Positions 14,922 to 24,723 of a stretch of DNA of 33,746 nucleotides are shown here, piece after piece; the first letter of the stretch is position 1, and each line of letters starts with the position of its first letter. The DNA is taken from the NCBI GenBank assembly GCA_015064855.1, contig SVRK01000005.1:1-33746 (forward strand). The letters are read 5' to 3'. The notes beneath the pieces are model-generated. The model saw nothing but the letters and a program-made list of their open reading frames with translations. It made no database searches and had not been told where the DNA came from. The position numbers were made by a program, and so were the translations under genes. Source of the stretch: Oscillospiraceae bacterium. GTDB lineage: Bacteria > Bacillota > Clostridia > Oscillospirales > CAG-272.

Positions 14922-14933
14922 ATTACAAAAAAA

Positions 14934-15007
<74 letters not shown>

Positions 15008-15034
15008 AAATCGCTATTTGTTTTTTGCCCTCAT

Positions 15035-15063
15035 ATAATATCACATAAAAAACGCTTTGTCAA
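15035..15063 (-). promoter_or_regulatory. Promoter of the tRNA-Gly/Arg/His unit
   Basis: Minus strand: TTGACA (15058-15063), 17-base spacer ending in TGA, TATTAT (15035-15040). Bases 15057-15078 (the -35 and upstream A/T tract) are identical to 303-324 at the other tRNA promoter. Confidence 0.88.
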
Positions 15064-15126
15064 TACTTTTTTTGAAAATTTTTAAAAAAAGAGAATTTAT
15101 AATTCGACATTATTTCTATAATATGA

Positions 15127-15151
15127 AAAAGCCGACCAGTGGTCGGCTTTT
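15127..15151 (-). terminator. Intrinsic terminator of the C39-like gene
   Basis: A perfect 11-bp stem (AAAAGCCGACC/GGTCGGCTTTT) with a 3-base loop. A second hairpin (AACCGAGTG/CACTCGGTT, 15161-15185) lies between it and the stop codon. Confidence 0.8.
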
Positions 15152-15183
15152 ATGGTGGGTAACCGAGTGGGGCAAACACTCGG

Positions 15184-16392
15184 TTATTTTATTACGACGG
15201 AGTAAGAGCCCATTTCAAGATAGCGCTCTTCAAACAAGTCCATATCAATCTCAAATACGTTACCGGCTGGGTTGGCAAGGGTTACGATATTCTTTTCATA
15301 GTCGTAACCAATAAGTACCATACAAGCCATATTTGATTTTAGATACAGATTTTTTCCGTCTATAACCCAAATGCGAGAAATTGACGGGGTAATATCAAAA
15401 TTCTCACATGCCCATACAATAATAGGATTTCCTTGGCTCACCTCGTAATAGAGTGAGTCAACGTTTTTTTGTGAATAGTTATACGCCTCGTGCTTTCCGC
15501 CATTTACCGAAATATATTTCATTGCGGAATCTATAATAACAGGGGGCAAGCAGCCGTAGGAATTATACGCGTTTCGTGGGTTTCCTACATTTGCTTTGTT
15601 AAAATCGGTGTAGCCAACAGGTCCCTTTTCAAGATAAAGGTCGCATAAATCACATTTGTCAACATCGTATCCTAAATAGGATAAAACCATAGCAAGAGAG
15701 GTTATTTCGTCACCGCTTGGTAGGTCTGGATACTGTGAAATGTGCTCAAGCTCAATAAGATGTGATTTTTCAGCATTTTCATATTTTTCGCTTATTGAAA
15801 CACTTCCGTTAAGAGATAGCTGTGTCAAGGCAAGACCGCTATTTTCAATTATGTTAATATTAAGCAGTGCAGAAACGTCAATTTCTGCCTCATCTTCGGT
15901 TTCTATAACTGAGGTATAGGTTGTCAAAAGAGTGCTTGTGCCGACAGCGGTTGACGGCTCAAACTCCTTTTCTTCGCCGTTTACTATTAGCTTTCCACCT
16001 AGTAAAGAGGTAACTGTATCTCTTGTATCCAGATAAAGCTCAACGCTCAAATATATACAGCCCTCGCCATCGTTTTTTAAAGCTGCCCATTCACATCGCA
16101 AATTGGTAGGGCATAGATATTCACTCACTATCGTGCCTTGCATATCTATAACTGCCTCTTGCGGCAAACTGATTTGAGTGTCCGTTTCACTGTCTGTTTC
16201 ACCCTCTGTGTCACTTTCGCTATTTAAATCAGAATCGACTGAGGTATCGGAGCTTGTGTTGGTATTTGTGTCCGTCCCGTCGCTTGACTCTTGCCATAAT
16301 TCACTTGCGCTCACATAAAAGACTGTAGCGCATATAAGGCATAGAACAATCAAAACGATAATAGATATATATTTCCTTAATTTCGGCTTCAT
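15184..16392 (-). CDS. Membrane-anchored C39-like protein, predicted pseudo-peptidase
   Basis: A 402-residue protein. The layout is a short basic start, one membrane helix (about residues 8-28), a Ser/Thr/Asp/Glu-rich linker (about 36-75) without a lipobox, a beta-rich extracellular domain (about 78-205) and a C-terminal papain-like C39_2 domain (about 215-402). The domain is easily recognised by ISQYPDLPSG, TSLAMVLSYLGY, NSYGCLPPVI, the CMVLIGYD strand and the closing SYSVVIK. The catalytic Cys of the usual G-C-E motif is Asp (D228), the His before CMVLIGYD is Ala (A356), and the following D-P is Asn-Pro (N374). It is therefore predicted inactive as a protease but well folded, perhaps a binding protein. 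The start at 16392 has AAGGA nine bases upstream; the ATG at 16401 abuts that site. Confidence 0.85.
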   Translation of the reverse strand: MKPKLRKYISIIVLIVLCLICATVFYVSASELWQESSDGTDTNTNTSSDTSVDSDLNSESDTEGETDSETDTQISLPQEAVIDMQGTIVSEYLCPTNLRCEWAALKNDGEGCIYLSVELYLDTRDTVTSLLGGKLIVNGEEKEFEPSTAVGTSTLLTTYTSVIETEDEAEIDVSALLNINIIENSGLALTQLSLNGSVSISEKYENAEKSHLIELEHISQYPDLPSGDEITSLAMVLSYLGYDVDKCDLCDLYLEKGPVGYTDFNKANVGNPRNAYNSYGCLPPVIIDSAMKYISVNGGKHEAYNYSQKNVDSLYYEVSQGNPIIVWACENFDITPSISRIWVIDGKNLYLKSNMACMVLIGYDYEKNIVTLANPAGNVFEIDMDLFEERYLEMGSYSVVIK

Positions 16393-16424
16393 ATTTTTCA
16401 TTCCTTTTCAGCTTTGTTAGTTCA

Positions 16425-16453
16425 ATTATAAAAGGAAAAGACGCTCATTTCAA
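16425..16453 (-). promoter_or_regulatory. Promoter of the C39-like gene
   Basis: Minus strand: TTGAAA (16448-16453), 17-base spacer, TATAAT (16425-16430). The rest of the 247-base gap to ligA holds only the ligA promoter; nothing else was recognised. Confidence 0.7.
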
Positions 16454-16578
16454 GGATAATCGTGCACCAAAAAAATACAAAAAACGAGCATACGACACCA
16501 TACGATAGGGATAACTGTCACAAAAGAATAAAAAAGGGAAAAAAGTGCGATAAATAACCCTAAAAGTTTATGCAAAAC

Positions 16579-16607
16579 TTGAAATTTTTATGCATTTATG
16601 ATATACT
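16579..16607 (+). promoter_or_regulatory. Promoter of ligA-cca
   Basis: TTGAAA (16579-16584), 17-base spacer ending in TGA, TATACT (16602-16607), with AGAGG five bases before the ATG at 16640. Confidence 0.72.
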
Positions 16608-16630
16608 ATTTCTATAATTCGCCCTGTTAA

Positions 16631-18649
<2,019 letters not shown>

Positions 18650-18676
18650 ACCGCTTAGGCGGGAAGGGAGGGTAAT

Positions 18677-19999
18677 ATGTTGTTTTTAAGTGATGGCGCA
18701 AAAAAAGCAATAGAGCTGCTAAAATCAAGCGGAAACGAGGCTTATATTGTCGGCGGTAGCGTGCGCGATATGATAATGGGCTTGAAGGCGAATGATTACG
18801 ATATAACAACTAGTGCCACACCTGATGAAATGAAAAAAGCTTTTCAAGGCTTTACAGTAATAGAAACGGGTATTAAGCACGGCACAGTTACCTTTCTTTA
18901 TGAAAAAGAACCGATAGAGGTTACAACGTATCGCATAGATGGTGACTATAAGGATAGCCGCCACCCCGAAAGCGTTGAATTTACTAAAAATCTTCATAAT
19001 GACCTTTCTCGTCGAGATTTTACAATGAATGCATTGGTTTATAACGAGGACGATGGTATAATAGACATTTTTGGCGGACAAAACGATATTGAAAACAAAA
19101 TAATAAGGGCAATTGGTGACCCTAAAAAGCGTTTTCAAGAGGATGCGTTACGTATTTTGCGTGGTGTGCGCTTTGCTTCTCAGCTTGGCTTTGAAATAGA
19201 GAAAAAAACTAAAGAGGCGATGATAGAATGCGCCCCTCTTTTGCATAATATTTCAAAAGAGAGAATTAATGTTGAAATATCGAAATTTTTAATGGGTAAA
19301 AACGTTAAAAAAACGCTTCTTGAAAACTATGACATAATAGGCGAAATAATTCCCGAAATTAAAGCAATGCACGCCTTTGACCAAAACAGCAAATATCATA
19401 TTTATGATGTGCTGGAGCATACGGCGATTGCCATAGAGAATATTGAATCAATCTTGCATTTGCGTCTTGCAATGCTATTTCACGATGTGGGCAAGCCGAA
19501 AACTTATTCAGTCGACGAAAACGGTCAAGGGCATTTCTACGGGCATGCTAAAACAAGCACGGAAATTGCTAAACGCTTTTTAGACGAGTATAGGTTTGAT
19601 AACGCAACAAAGGAAAGAGTTCTAGAGCTGGTTAAGCTTCACGACACCCCAATTGAGCTTGATAGAATTTTTATAAAAAAGAGAATGAATCGCATAGGAG
19701 CTGACTCGTTCTTTGACCTATTAAAGGTAAAAAGAGCGGATAACTTGGCTCAAAATCCCGAATATTTCTGGACGGACAAGCTTGATAAAATGGAAGAGCT
19801 GGCAAAAGAAATAGAGGCCGAAAGCTGCTTTACCTTGCAATCGCTTGACATATCCGGAAACGATTTAATAGCTCTCGGAATAAAAGGAAGGCAAATAGGA
19901 GAAACACTGAACCAACTTCTAAACGAGGTAATCGAGGAAAGACTTTCAAACGAAAAAGAGTTGCTCATTAAAAGAGCAAACGAAATTTTTAAAAAATAA
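18677..19999 (+). CDS. cca: CCA tRNA nucleotidyltransferase with HD domain
   Basis: Adds or repairs the 3' CCA end of tRNAs. It is a class II nucleotidyltransferase: the head carries VGGSVRD (about residues 25-31) and the metal-binding DYDIT, then RRDFTMNAL and the neck block EDALRILRGVRFASQ. The tail contains an HD domain (FHDVGKPK), as in many bacterial CCA enzymes with added phosphohydrolase function. The 440 residues are typical of the Bacillota/Clostridia form. All five tRNA genes in this window encode CCA, so repair may be its main job. GGGAGGG seven bases upstream supports the start. It is co-transcribed with ligA and followed by a terminator. Confidence 0.94.
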   Translation: MLFLSDGAKKAIELLKSSGNEAYIVGGSVRDMIMGLKANDYDITTSATPDEMKKAFQGFTVIETGIKHGTVTFLYEKEPIEVTTYRIDGDYKDSRHPESVEFTKNLHNDLSRRDFTMNALVYNEDDGIIDIFGGQNDIENKIIRAIGDPKKRFQEDALRILRGVRFASQLGFEIEKKTKEAMIECAPLLHNISKERINVEISKFLMGKNVKKTLLENYDIIGEIIPEIKAMHAFDQNSKYHIYDVLEHTAIAIENIESILHLRLAMLFHDVGKPKTYSVDENGQGHFYGHAKTSTEIAKRFLDEYRFDNATKERVLELVKLHDTPIELDRIFIKKRMNRIGADSFFDLLKVKRADNLAQNPEYFWTDKLDKMEELAKEIEAESCFTLQSLDISGNDLIALGIKGRQIGETLNQLLNEVIEERLSNEKELLIKRANEIFKK

Positions 20000-20029
20000 A
20001 AAAGAAGCGAAATCGCTTCTTTTTTATTT
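19998..20029. terminator. Bidirectional terminator between cca and the YwaF-like gene
   Basis: A perfect 12-bp stem (AAAAAAGAAGCG/CGCTTCTTTTTT) with loop AAAT and a T tail. The same hairpin, nearly base for base, recurs at 21161-21188. Confidence 0.9.
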
Positions 20030-21028
20030 TTTTGGCTTATGCTTGATTTTTGATTTAAAAAATACCTTTGTTTTTCCAAATAGGCTTTTAAAATTCTGCA
20101 AAAATGCTTTGTGGTCAAAAATCATAACAAGTCCAAAGGAAATTGGAGTAACAATGGTAAATACCGGAACAATCAGCCAAAACCAAGGCCAGTATTTTGC
20201 AATTGTAATGTATTCCGTTACAGTTCCGCCGTCTAAAACGGGAACTCTCATGAATTTAAAGCAGTTAGGGCAACAGTATGAAAGAATTTGTCCAATATCA
20301 GACATTACAACCTTCGGTCCGTCGCTACCGTAAGATATTTCAAGTGGCCCCCAAATGTAAGATGTGTTTTTGTAATTAGGTACAATAACATTTAGACCGT
20401 CTGCCCCATCGCCGTCTCTTAAAGGAATAAATCCAAGCTCGGATTGAAATATTTGATTGAGTACGATGAAGAGCATAAGTAAAAGAAGCCCAACGGGAGC
20501 TACCCAGATTCTTTTGTAAGAAAGCCTGTGTCGCTTCAAAAGAACTGTGAGCAAAGGAACGGCAAGTAGCATCCAGTGATGATAGTAAAATCTTAAAATG
20601 TCGAGAATTTGTGCGCTTTGTTCTATTGCATCTCCCTTGGCCATTGGCTCTTCTGGATAGAATAGAGCAATAGCACCACTTATTACTCCAATATAGAACA
20701 TATAATCATAAAGATATTTGTTCTTGGTTAGGAAGAAAAACATGAATAATGCAATGTTCGCACCACAAATGTTAACAAACCAAGAATCACGCCAGCCTCT
20801 TTCGGTAATGTGGAAGCCGTCTGTGTAATCCGCATATGGAGGAATGAACATTTTTACAAAGTGTAAAAGAAATCCTAATGCAAGCAAAGAGAATAAAACG
20901 ATGAACTGAACACGAGGAGATGACTTTCTTAAGGTGAAATATAATCCCACTATTGCACCAGCAGATAATAGCAAGAAAAGAAAGTACCACTCGTTAAATA
21001 TTTGAATTTCAAATTCGCTAAAAATCAT
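20024..21028 (-). CDS. YwaF/TMEM164-like membrane protein
   Basis: A 334-residue polytopic membrane protein with about seven or eight helices. The conserved features of the YwaF/TMEM164 family appear: a Cys in the second or third helix region (NICGANIALFMF), an acidic Pro-containing loop (LFYPEEP) and a His-containing helix (FYYHHWMLLAVPLL). Eukaryotic TMEM164 is reported to be an acyltransferase using these Cys and His residues; bacterial members have no settled function. A long hydrophilic loop lies between the last helices (about 205-260). CGAGG lies five bases before the start. It is a single gene with its own promoter, flanked on both sides by near-identical hairpins. Confidence 0.75.
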   Translation of the reverse strand: MIFSEFEIQIFNEWYFLFLLLSAGAIVGLYFTLRKSSPRVQFIVLFSLLALGFLLHFVKMFIPPYADYTDGFHITERGWRDSWFVNICGANIALFMFFFLTKNKYLYDYMFYIGVISGAIALFYPEEPMAKGDAIEQSAQILDILRFYYHHWMLLAVPLLTVLLKRHRLSYKRIWVAPVGLLLLMLFIVLNQIFQSELGFIPLRDGDGADGLNVIVPNYKNTSYIWGPLEISYGSDGPKVVMSDIGQILSYCCPNCFKFMRVPVLDGGTVTEYITIAKYWPWFWLIVPVFTIVTPISFGLVMIFDHKAFLQNFKSLFGKTKVFFKSKIKHKPKK

Positions 21029-21078
21029 AAAAACCTCGAAAACAAAAACTGTTAATACATGAAGTCGTTTGTGTCATA

Positions 21079-21107
21079 ATTTTAACATATATTTCATTTG
21101 AATTCAA
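21079..21107 (-). promoter_or_regulatory. Promoter of the YwaF-like gene
   Basis: Minus strand: TTGAAT (21102-21107), 17-base spacer ending in TGT, TAAAAT (21079-21084). Confidence 0.7.
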
Positions 21108-21160
21108 CATTTGTAAACAAAGTTAACATTTTGTTAACACTTACATTAAAAAACGAACAA

Positions 21161-21188
21161 AAAAAGAAGCGAAAGTTCGCTTCTTTTT
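21161..21188 (-). terminator. Terminator of the sugar transferase gene
   Basis: A 13-base arm (AAAAAGAAGCGAA) and its perfect complement, followed on the minus strand by a run of T. It sits four bases after the sugar transferase stop codon. Confidence 0.88.
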
Positions 21189-21192
21189 GCTT

Positions 21193-21918
21193 TTAAACTG
21201 GTGTTTCAATGTTTGCGTCTTCAATGTTTTCAAGAAGAATGTTTTCTTCTGTTTGTAAAACGCCTTCCTCAATGCTGTCACTTTTGAAAACCTTAATTAT
21301 AGTCATAAAGAAAATTTTAATATCAAGCCAAAGAGACATGTGCTTTAGATAGTAAGCATCATATGATGCCTTTTTTCTTGGCTGTGCTGCTAATACGTCT
21401 CGTCCGTTGATTTGAGCCCAACCGGTAACGCCGGGTCTTGTTTGGTACATATCATAACCCTCACGAGCGGTGTTGAGCTCAATTTCGGATGGTTGAGATG
21501 GTCTATATCCTATCAAGCTCATTTTAAATGTTAGCATGTTGAAAAGCTGTGGCAATTCGTCAATAGATGTCTTTCTTATGAATTTTCCAACATTGGTTAT
21601 ATAAGATTGAGCCTCGGCATATTCATATCCCGCAACATCAGGACGTGCTTCTGTTGACATGCTTCTAAATTTGACACAAGTGAAAATTTTTCCGCTTTTG
21701 CCAATTCTTTTTTGTTTAAAGAAAACAGGACCTTTAGAATCAATTTTAATTGCAATAGCTACTATTACAAATAAGGGAGACAAAATAATCAAAGAGATAA
21801 GAGCAATGAAAAAGTCGGCTAATGCTTTTAAAAATCTGTAAATCTTTTGAAAAAAATTCAACTTGTGCGGAATGCAGGTTTCTGGACTTTCAGTAATGTA
21901 AATTGGAGCTTTTTTCAT
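21193..21918 (-). CDS. Undecaprenyl-phosphate sugar phosphotransferase (exopolysaccharide type)
   Basis: A 241-residue enzyme that loads the first sugar phosphate onto undecaprenyl phosphate to start a surface polysaccharide. It is the short, single-membrane-domain form: a hydrophobic hairpin (about residues 32-58) followed by the catalytic domain with GPVFFKQKRIG, KFRSM, the DE motif in IDELPQL, GYRPSQPSE and PGVTGWAQINGR. The usual N-terminal multi-helix part of WcaJ-type proteins is absent. The C-terminal tail (about 215-241) is Glu-rich. It stands alone, with no glycosyltransferases or flippase nearby. It has its own promoter and terminator. Confidence 0.92.
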   Translation of the reverse strand: MKKAPIYITESPETCIPHKLNFFQKIYRFLKALADFFIALISLIILSPLFVIVAIAIKIDSKGPVFFKQKRIGKSGKIFTCVKFRSMSTEARPDVAGYEYAEAQSYITNVGKFIRKTSIDELPQLFNMLTFKMSLIGYRPSQPSEIELNTAREGYDMYQTRPGVTGWAQINGRDVLAAQPRKKASYDAYYLKHMSLWLDIKIFFMTIIKVFKSDSIEEGVLQTEENILLENIEDANIETPV

Positions 21919-21954
21919 ATGTTTTTAAATCCTTGTCGTTGTGATTTCTCACAA

Positions 21955-21983
21955 ATTATACCATATGTTTTGAAAAAAATCAA
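21955..21983 (-). promoter_or_regulatory. Promoter of the sugar transferase gene
   Basis: Minus strand: TTGATT (21978-21983), 17-base spacer ending in TGG, perfect TATAAT (21955-21960). Confidence 0.75.
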
Positions 21984-22051
21984 CAGGAAAATACAAATTT
22001 TATGCTTAATACAAGTTGTTTTTCAAAAAAATAAAAAACTTTTAAAAACTC

Positions 22052-22080
22052 TTGCAAATAAAATGAAAATAGTGTATCAT
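22052..22080 (+). promoter_or_regulatory. Promoter of ftsZ
   Basis: TTGCAA (22052-22057), 17-base spacer, TATCAT (22075-22080). A TATAAT at 22081-22085 region overlaps and may compete. Confidence 0.55.
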
Positions 22081-22146
22081 TATAATGTATAAATATGTTT
22101 TTAGCGTAAACTGTTTTATTTCGTTTCGATTTTTTTGGAGGATAAA

Positions 22147-23322
22147 ATGGCTTTTTTTGAATTGGATAATGATTTTGATTCAGGTGTAGATATAAGAGTT
22201 TTTGGTGTAGGTGGCGGAGGAAACAACGCACTTAACCATATGATTGCATCGAATATAAAGGGTGTTGAATTTATTGCTGTTAATACAGATAGACAAGCTC
22301 TTGCCAAATGTGGCGTTGCAAAGAAAATTTGCATAGGTGAAAAAGGGACAACGAAGGGTAACGGGGCTGGCGCCGACCCTGAAAAGGGAGCAAAGGCTGC
22401 CGAAGAAAGTGCTGACGAAATCAGAGAAGCAATGGAAGGCGCTGATATGGTGTTTATCGCTGCCGGTATGGGCGGTGGTACAGGCACTGGAGCTGCACCT
22501 GTTGTTGCCAGACTCGCAAAGGAAATGGGCATTTTAACAGTTGCAATAGCGACTAAACCATTTAAATTTGAGGGTGCTGTAAAGATGGCTCGTGCCGAGG
22601 GCGGTATTTCCGAGCTCGCAAAGCACGTTGATTCGCTCGTTATAATTCCAAACGAAAGATTGAATGGTATTTCAGAGCAAAGAGCTACACTTTTTAACGC
22701 ATTTAAGGTTGTTGATGATATTTTAAGGCGTGGCGTTCAAAGCATCTCTGATACTATTAATTTTACCGGTTATATAAATCTTGATTTTGCTGATGTTACC
22801 GCAATTATGAAGGATGCCGGACTTGCTCATATGGGTATTGGTGAAGCAAGTGGAGAAAACAAGACTGTAGAGGCTACCCGAAAAGCAATAGAAAGTCCGC
22901 TTCTTGAAACATCTATAGATGGTGCTACAGGTGTACTTATTAATTTCACTATCGGTAATGATATTTCTCTTGACGAAACCAGTGCGGCAGGCGATTTGGT
23001 AGCGGCAGCGGCAGCGGCTAATGCTAATATTATTTGGGGTGTTAGTGTTGATGAAAACCTTGAAGATACAGTTAAGGTAACAATGATAGCAACCGGCTTT
23101 GAAAAGAAAAAGGTTAAATATATCGCCCCTGGTGAGGAAATTCGAATTCCCGGAATGGCACCGAAAAAGAATGACCCTGTTGGTGAGATAACCATTACAC
23201 CAACCAAGCCTCAAACGTTTGAGGATACAGAGGACGATATTGCTATTGCGGAAATACTGAATATGGTTAATAAAAACCGCACAAGAAAATCACTAGATGA
23301 CGATTTTGACGATCAATATTAG
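22147..23322 (+). CDS. ftsZ: Cell division protein FtsZ
   Basis: Tubulin-like GTPase that forms the division ring at mid-cell. The GTPase core is complete: GVGGGGNNA near the N-terminus, the tubulin signature GMGGGTGTGAAP (about residues 105-116), the synergy loop NLDFADVTAIM (T7 loop) and GATGVLINFTIG. The start is the ATG at 22147, because GGAGG lies just before it; the TTG at 22135 is upstream of the site. The 391 residues are normal. The C-terminal tail is unusual: after an acidic stretch it reads IAIAEILNMVNKNRTRKS and ends DDDFDDQY, without a recognisable IPAFLR-type peptide that binds FtsA or SepF. It is a single gene with its own terminator, and no other division genes are nearby. Confidence 0.95.
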   Translation: MAFFELDNDFDSGVDIRVFGVGGGGNNALNHMIASNIKGVEFIAVNTDRQALAKCGVAKKICIGEKGTTKGNGAGADPEKGAKAAEESADEIREAMEGADMVFIAAGMGGGTGTGAAPVVARLAKEMGILTVAIATKPFKFEGAVKMARAEGGISELAKHVDSLVIIPNERLNGISEQRATLFNAFKVVDDILRRGVQSISDTINFTGYINLDFADVTAIMKDAGLAHMGIGEASGENKTVEATRKAIESPLLETSIDGATGVLINFTIGNDISLDETSAAGDLVAAAAAANANIIWGVSVDENLEDTVKVTMIATGFEKKKVKYIAPGEEIRIPGMAPKKNDPVGEITITPTKPQTFEDTEDDIAIAEILNMVNKNRTRKSLDDDFDDQY

Positions 23323-23331
23323 AAAAAACAA

Positions 23332-23363
23332 AAAAGCCTAGCAATTTGACTAGGCTTTTATTA
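23332..23363 (+). terminator. Intrinsic terminator after ftsZ
   Basis: A 10-bp stem (AAAAGCCTAG/CTAGGCTTTT) with an 8-base loop and a T-rich tail. The AT-rich sequence from here to 23502 holds nothing else I could recognise. Confidence 0.85.
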
Positions 23364-23502
23364 TTACTGTATATTCAATAATGAAAAACATTGTAAATTT
23401 TTATTATTTTTATCTAATTTGTATAAAAATGCTCAAAAATATAAATTAAACCTTCTGTTTTTTGTGCAAATAGTAGAAATTCGTCAATAAAAACGCATTT
23501 TC

Positions 23503-23531
23503 TTGACAAGCAAAAGAACAAATGATATAAT
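23503..23531 (+). promoter_or_regulatory. Promoter of the str operon
   Basis: TTGACA (23503-23508), exactly 17 bases ending in TGA, TATAAT (23526-23531). It is a perfect consensus with an extended -10, the strongest protein-gene promoter in the window. Confidence 0.92.
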
Positions 23532-23537
23532 ACAACT

Positions 23538-23645
23538 GTGTGCGTGTGCAAACAAGCCATAATTGCGCCTATTTGTATATGCCACATATACATCGTGCCA
23601 AGTGCCGACGTATAAACATTTATTCTTTAAAGAAGGAGGAACGAA
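23538..23645 (+). other. 5' leader of the str operon
   Basis: About 108 untranslated bases precede rpsL. They contain a perfect 8-bp hairpin (TGTATATG/CATATACA, 23574-23592, loop CCA) and the ribosome binding site GAAGGAGG. A role in autoregulation by a ribosomal protein is possible, but no known r-protein leader was recognised. Confidence 0.4.
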
Positions 23646-24062
23646 ATGCCAACCTTTAATCAGCTCGTAAGACAGGGTAGAACAAACAAGACTTACAAGT
23701 CAGTAACACCCGTTCTTCAAACAGGCTTTAATACCTTGAAGAACAAGTCAATCGATCAAAGCGCTCCACAAAAGAGAGGCGTATGTACAAAGGTTACAAC
23801 AACCACACCAAAGAAGCCAAACTCAGCTCTCCGTAAGATCGCAAGAGTTAAGCTCACAAATGGTATGGAAGTAACTTCATACATCCCAGGTATCGGACAC
23901 AATCTCCAAGAGCACTCAGTTGTTCTTATTCGTGGAGGAAGAGTTCGTGACTTGCCTGGTTGCCGTTACCACATAATTCGTGGTGCACTCGACGCACAAG
24001 GTGTTGCAAACCGTAACCAAAGCCGTTCTAAGTACGGTGCAAAGCGCGCTAAGAAGAAATAA
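23646..24062 (+). CDS. rpsL: 30S ribosomal protein S12
   Basis: S12 sits at the decoding centre of the small subunit. The 138-residue long form has the extra loop (about residues 24-40) found in many Bacillota. The universal block [13 protein letters not shown] is present with K56, matching E. coli K43. In the second decoding loop the sequence is RVRDLPGC: R101 stands where E. coli has K88, and C106 where most have Val. K88R is a classic streptomycin-resistance change in E. coli and Mycobacterium tuberculosis. D102, the methylthiolation site in E. coli, is kept. It is the first gene of the str operon, with a strong GGAGG. Confidence 0.98.
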   Translation: MPTFNQLVRQGRTNKTYKSVTPVLQTGFNTLKNKSIDQSAPQKRGVCTKVTTTTPKKPNSALRKIARVKLTNGMEVTSYIPGIGHNLQEHSVVLIRGGRVRDLPGCRYHIIRGALDAQGVANRNQSRSKYGAKRAKKK

Positions 24063-24217
24063 TAGCGCAAGGTAACATAAAAGTAATTTTTATCGTAGTT
24101 CCTAACTTTGTAGCTGAAATAAATGTTTATTTGTCAGTGACACTTGTAAAGGACACGACGGGAGAATTTCTTTCGAGTACCAATGATATCATATAATTAA
24201 TGAAGGAGGGAAGTAAA
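24063..24217 (+). other. Long rpsL-rpsG spacer with possible RNA structure
   Basis: 155 bases separate S12 and S7. They hold a possible hairpin (AATAAA/TTTATT within CTGA...TCAG, about 24113-24136) and a GAAGGAGGG ribosome binding site at the end, with no terminator and no good promoter. In E. coli this spacer carries the S7 translational control site; a similar role here is only a suggestion. Confidence 0.35.
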
Positions 24218-24688
24218 GTGCCAAGAAGAGGTCAAATTTCCAAAAGAGATGTATTACCAGATCCACTTTATGGTTCAAAGCTCGTAACAAAGCTCATCAA
24301 CAACATCATGCTTGATGGTAAAAAGGGTGTAGCTCAAAAGATTGTTTACGATGCATTCAAAATCGTAGAAGAAAAGACTGGTGAAAATGGTCTTGACGCA
24401 TTCGTATCAGCTCTTGAAAATGTAATGCCAGTATTGGAGGTTAAGGCTCGCCGTGTAGGTGGATCTAACTACCAAGTACCAATGGAAGTAAGAGCAGAAA
24501 GAAGACAAACACTTGGTCTTCGTTGGATAACTGTTTTCTCAAGAAAACGTGGCGAAAAGACAATGGCTGAAAGACTTGCAGGCGAAATACTCGATGCTAG
24601 AAACAGCATGGGCGGTGCCTTCAAGAAGAAAGAAGAAACACACAGAATGGCTGAAGCTAATAAGGCTTTCGCACATTACAGATATTAA
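24218..24688 (+). CDS. rpsG: 30S ribosomal protein S7
   Basis: S7 nucleates assembly of the 30S head and contacts the exit-site tRNA. The start is the GTG at 24218, giving [20 protein letters not shown] and exactly 156 residues, the standard length. GAAGGAGGG lies just upstream. A reading from the ATG at 24200 would translate that ribosome binding site and is rejected. The conserved blocks [11 protein letters not shown] and RRQTLGLRW are present. It is second in the str operon, with fusA following after 35 bases. Confidence 0.97.
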   Translation: MPRRGQISKRDVLPDPLYGSKLVTKLINNIMLDGKKGVAQKIVYDAFKIVEEKTGENGLDAFVSALENVMPVLEVKARRVGGSNYQVPMEVRAERRQTLGLRWITVFSRKRGEKTMAERLAGEILDARNSMGGAFKKKEETHRMAEANKAFAHYRY

Positions 24689-24723
24689 TAGTCACCCGTA
24701 CTATTTGAAAGGAAAAAACACAG

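Noticed and set aside
24200..24217. Upstream ATG for rpsG
   Set aside because: It would translate the ribosome binding site itself. The GTG at 24218 gives the standard 156-residue S7.
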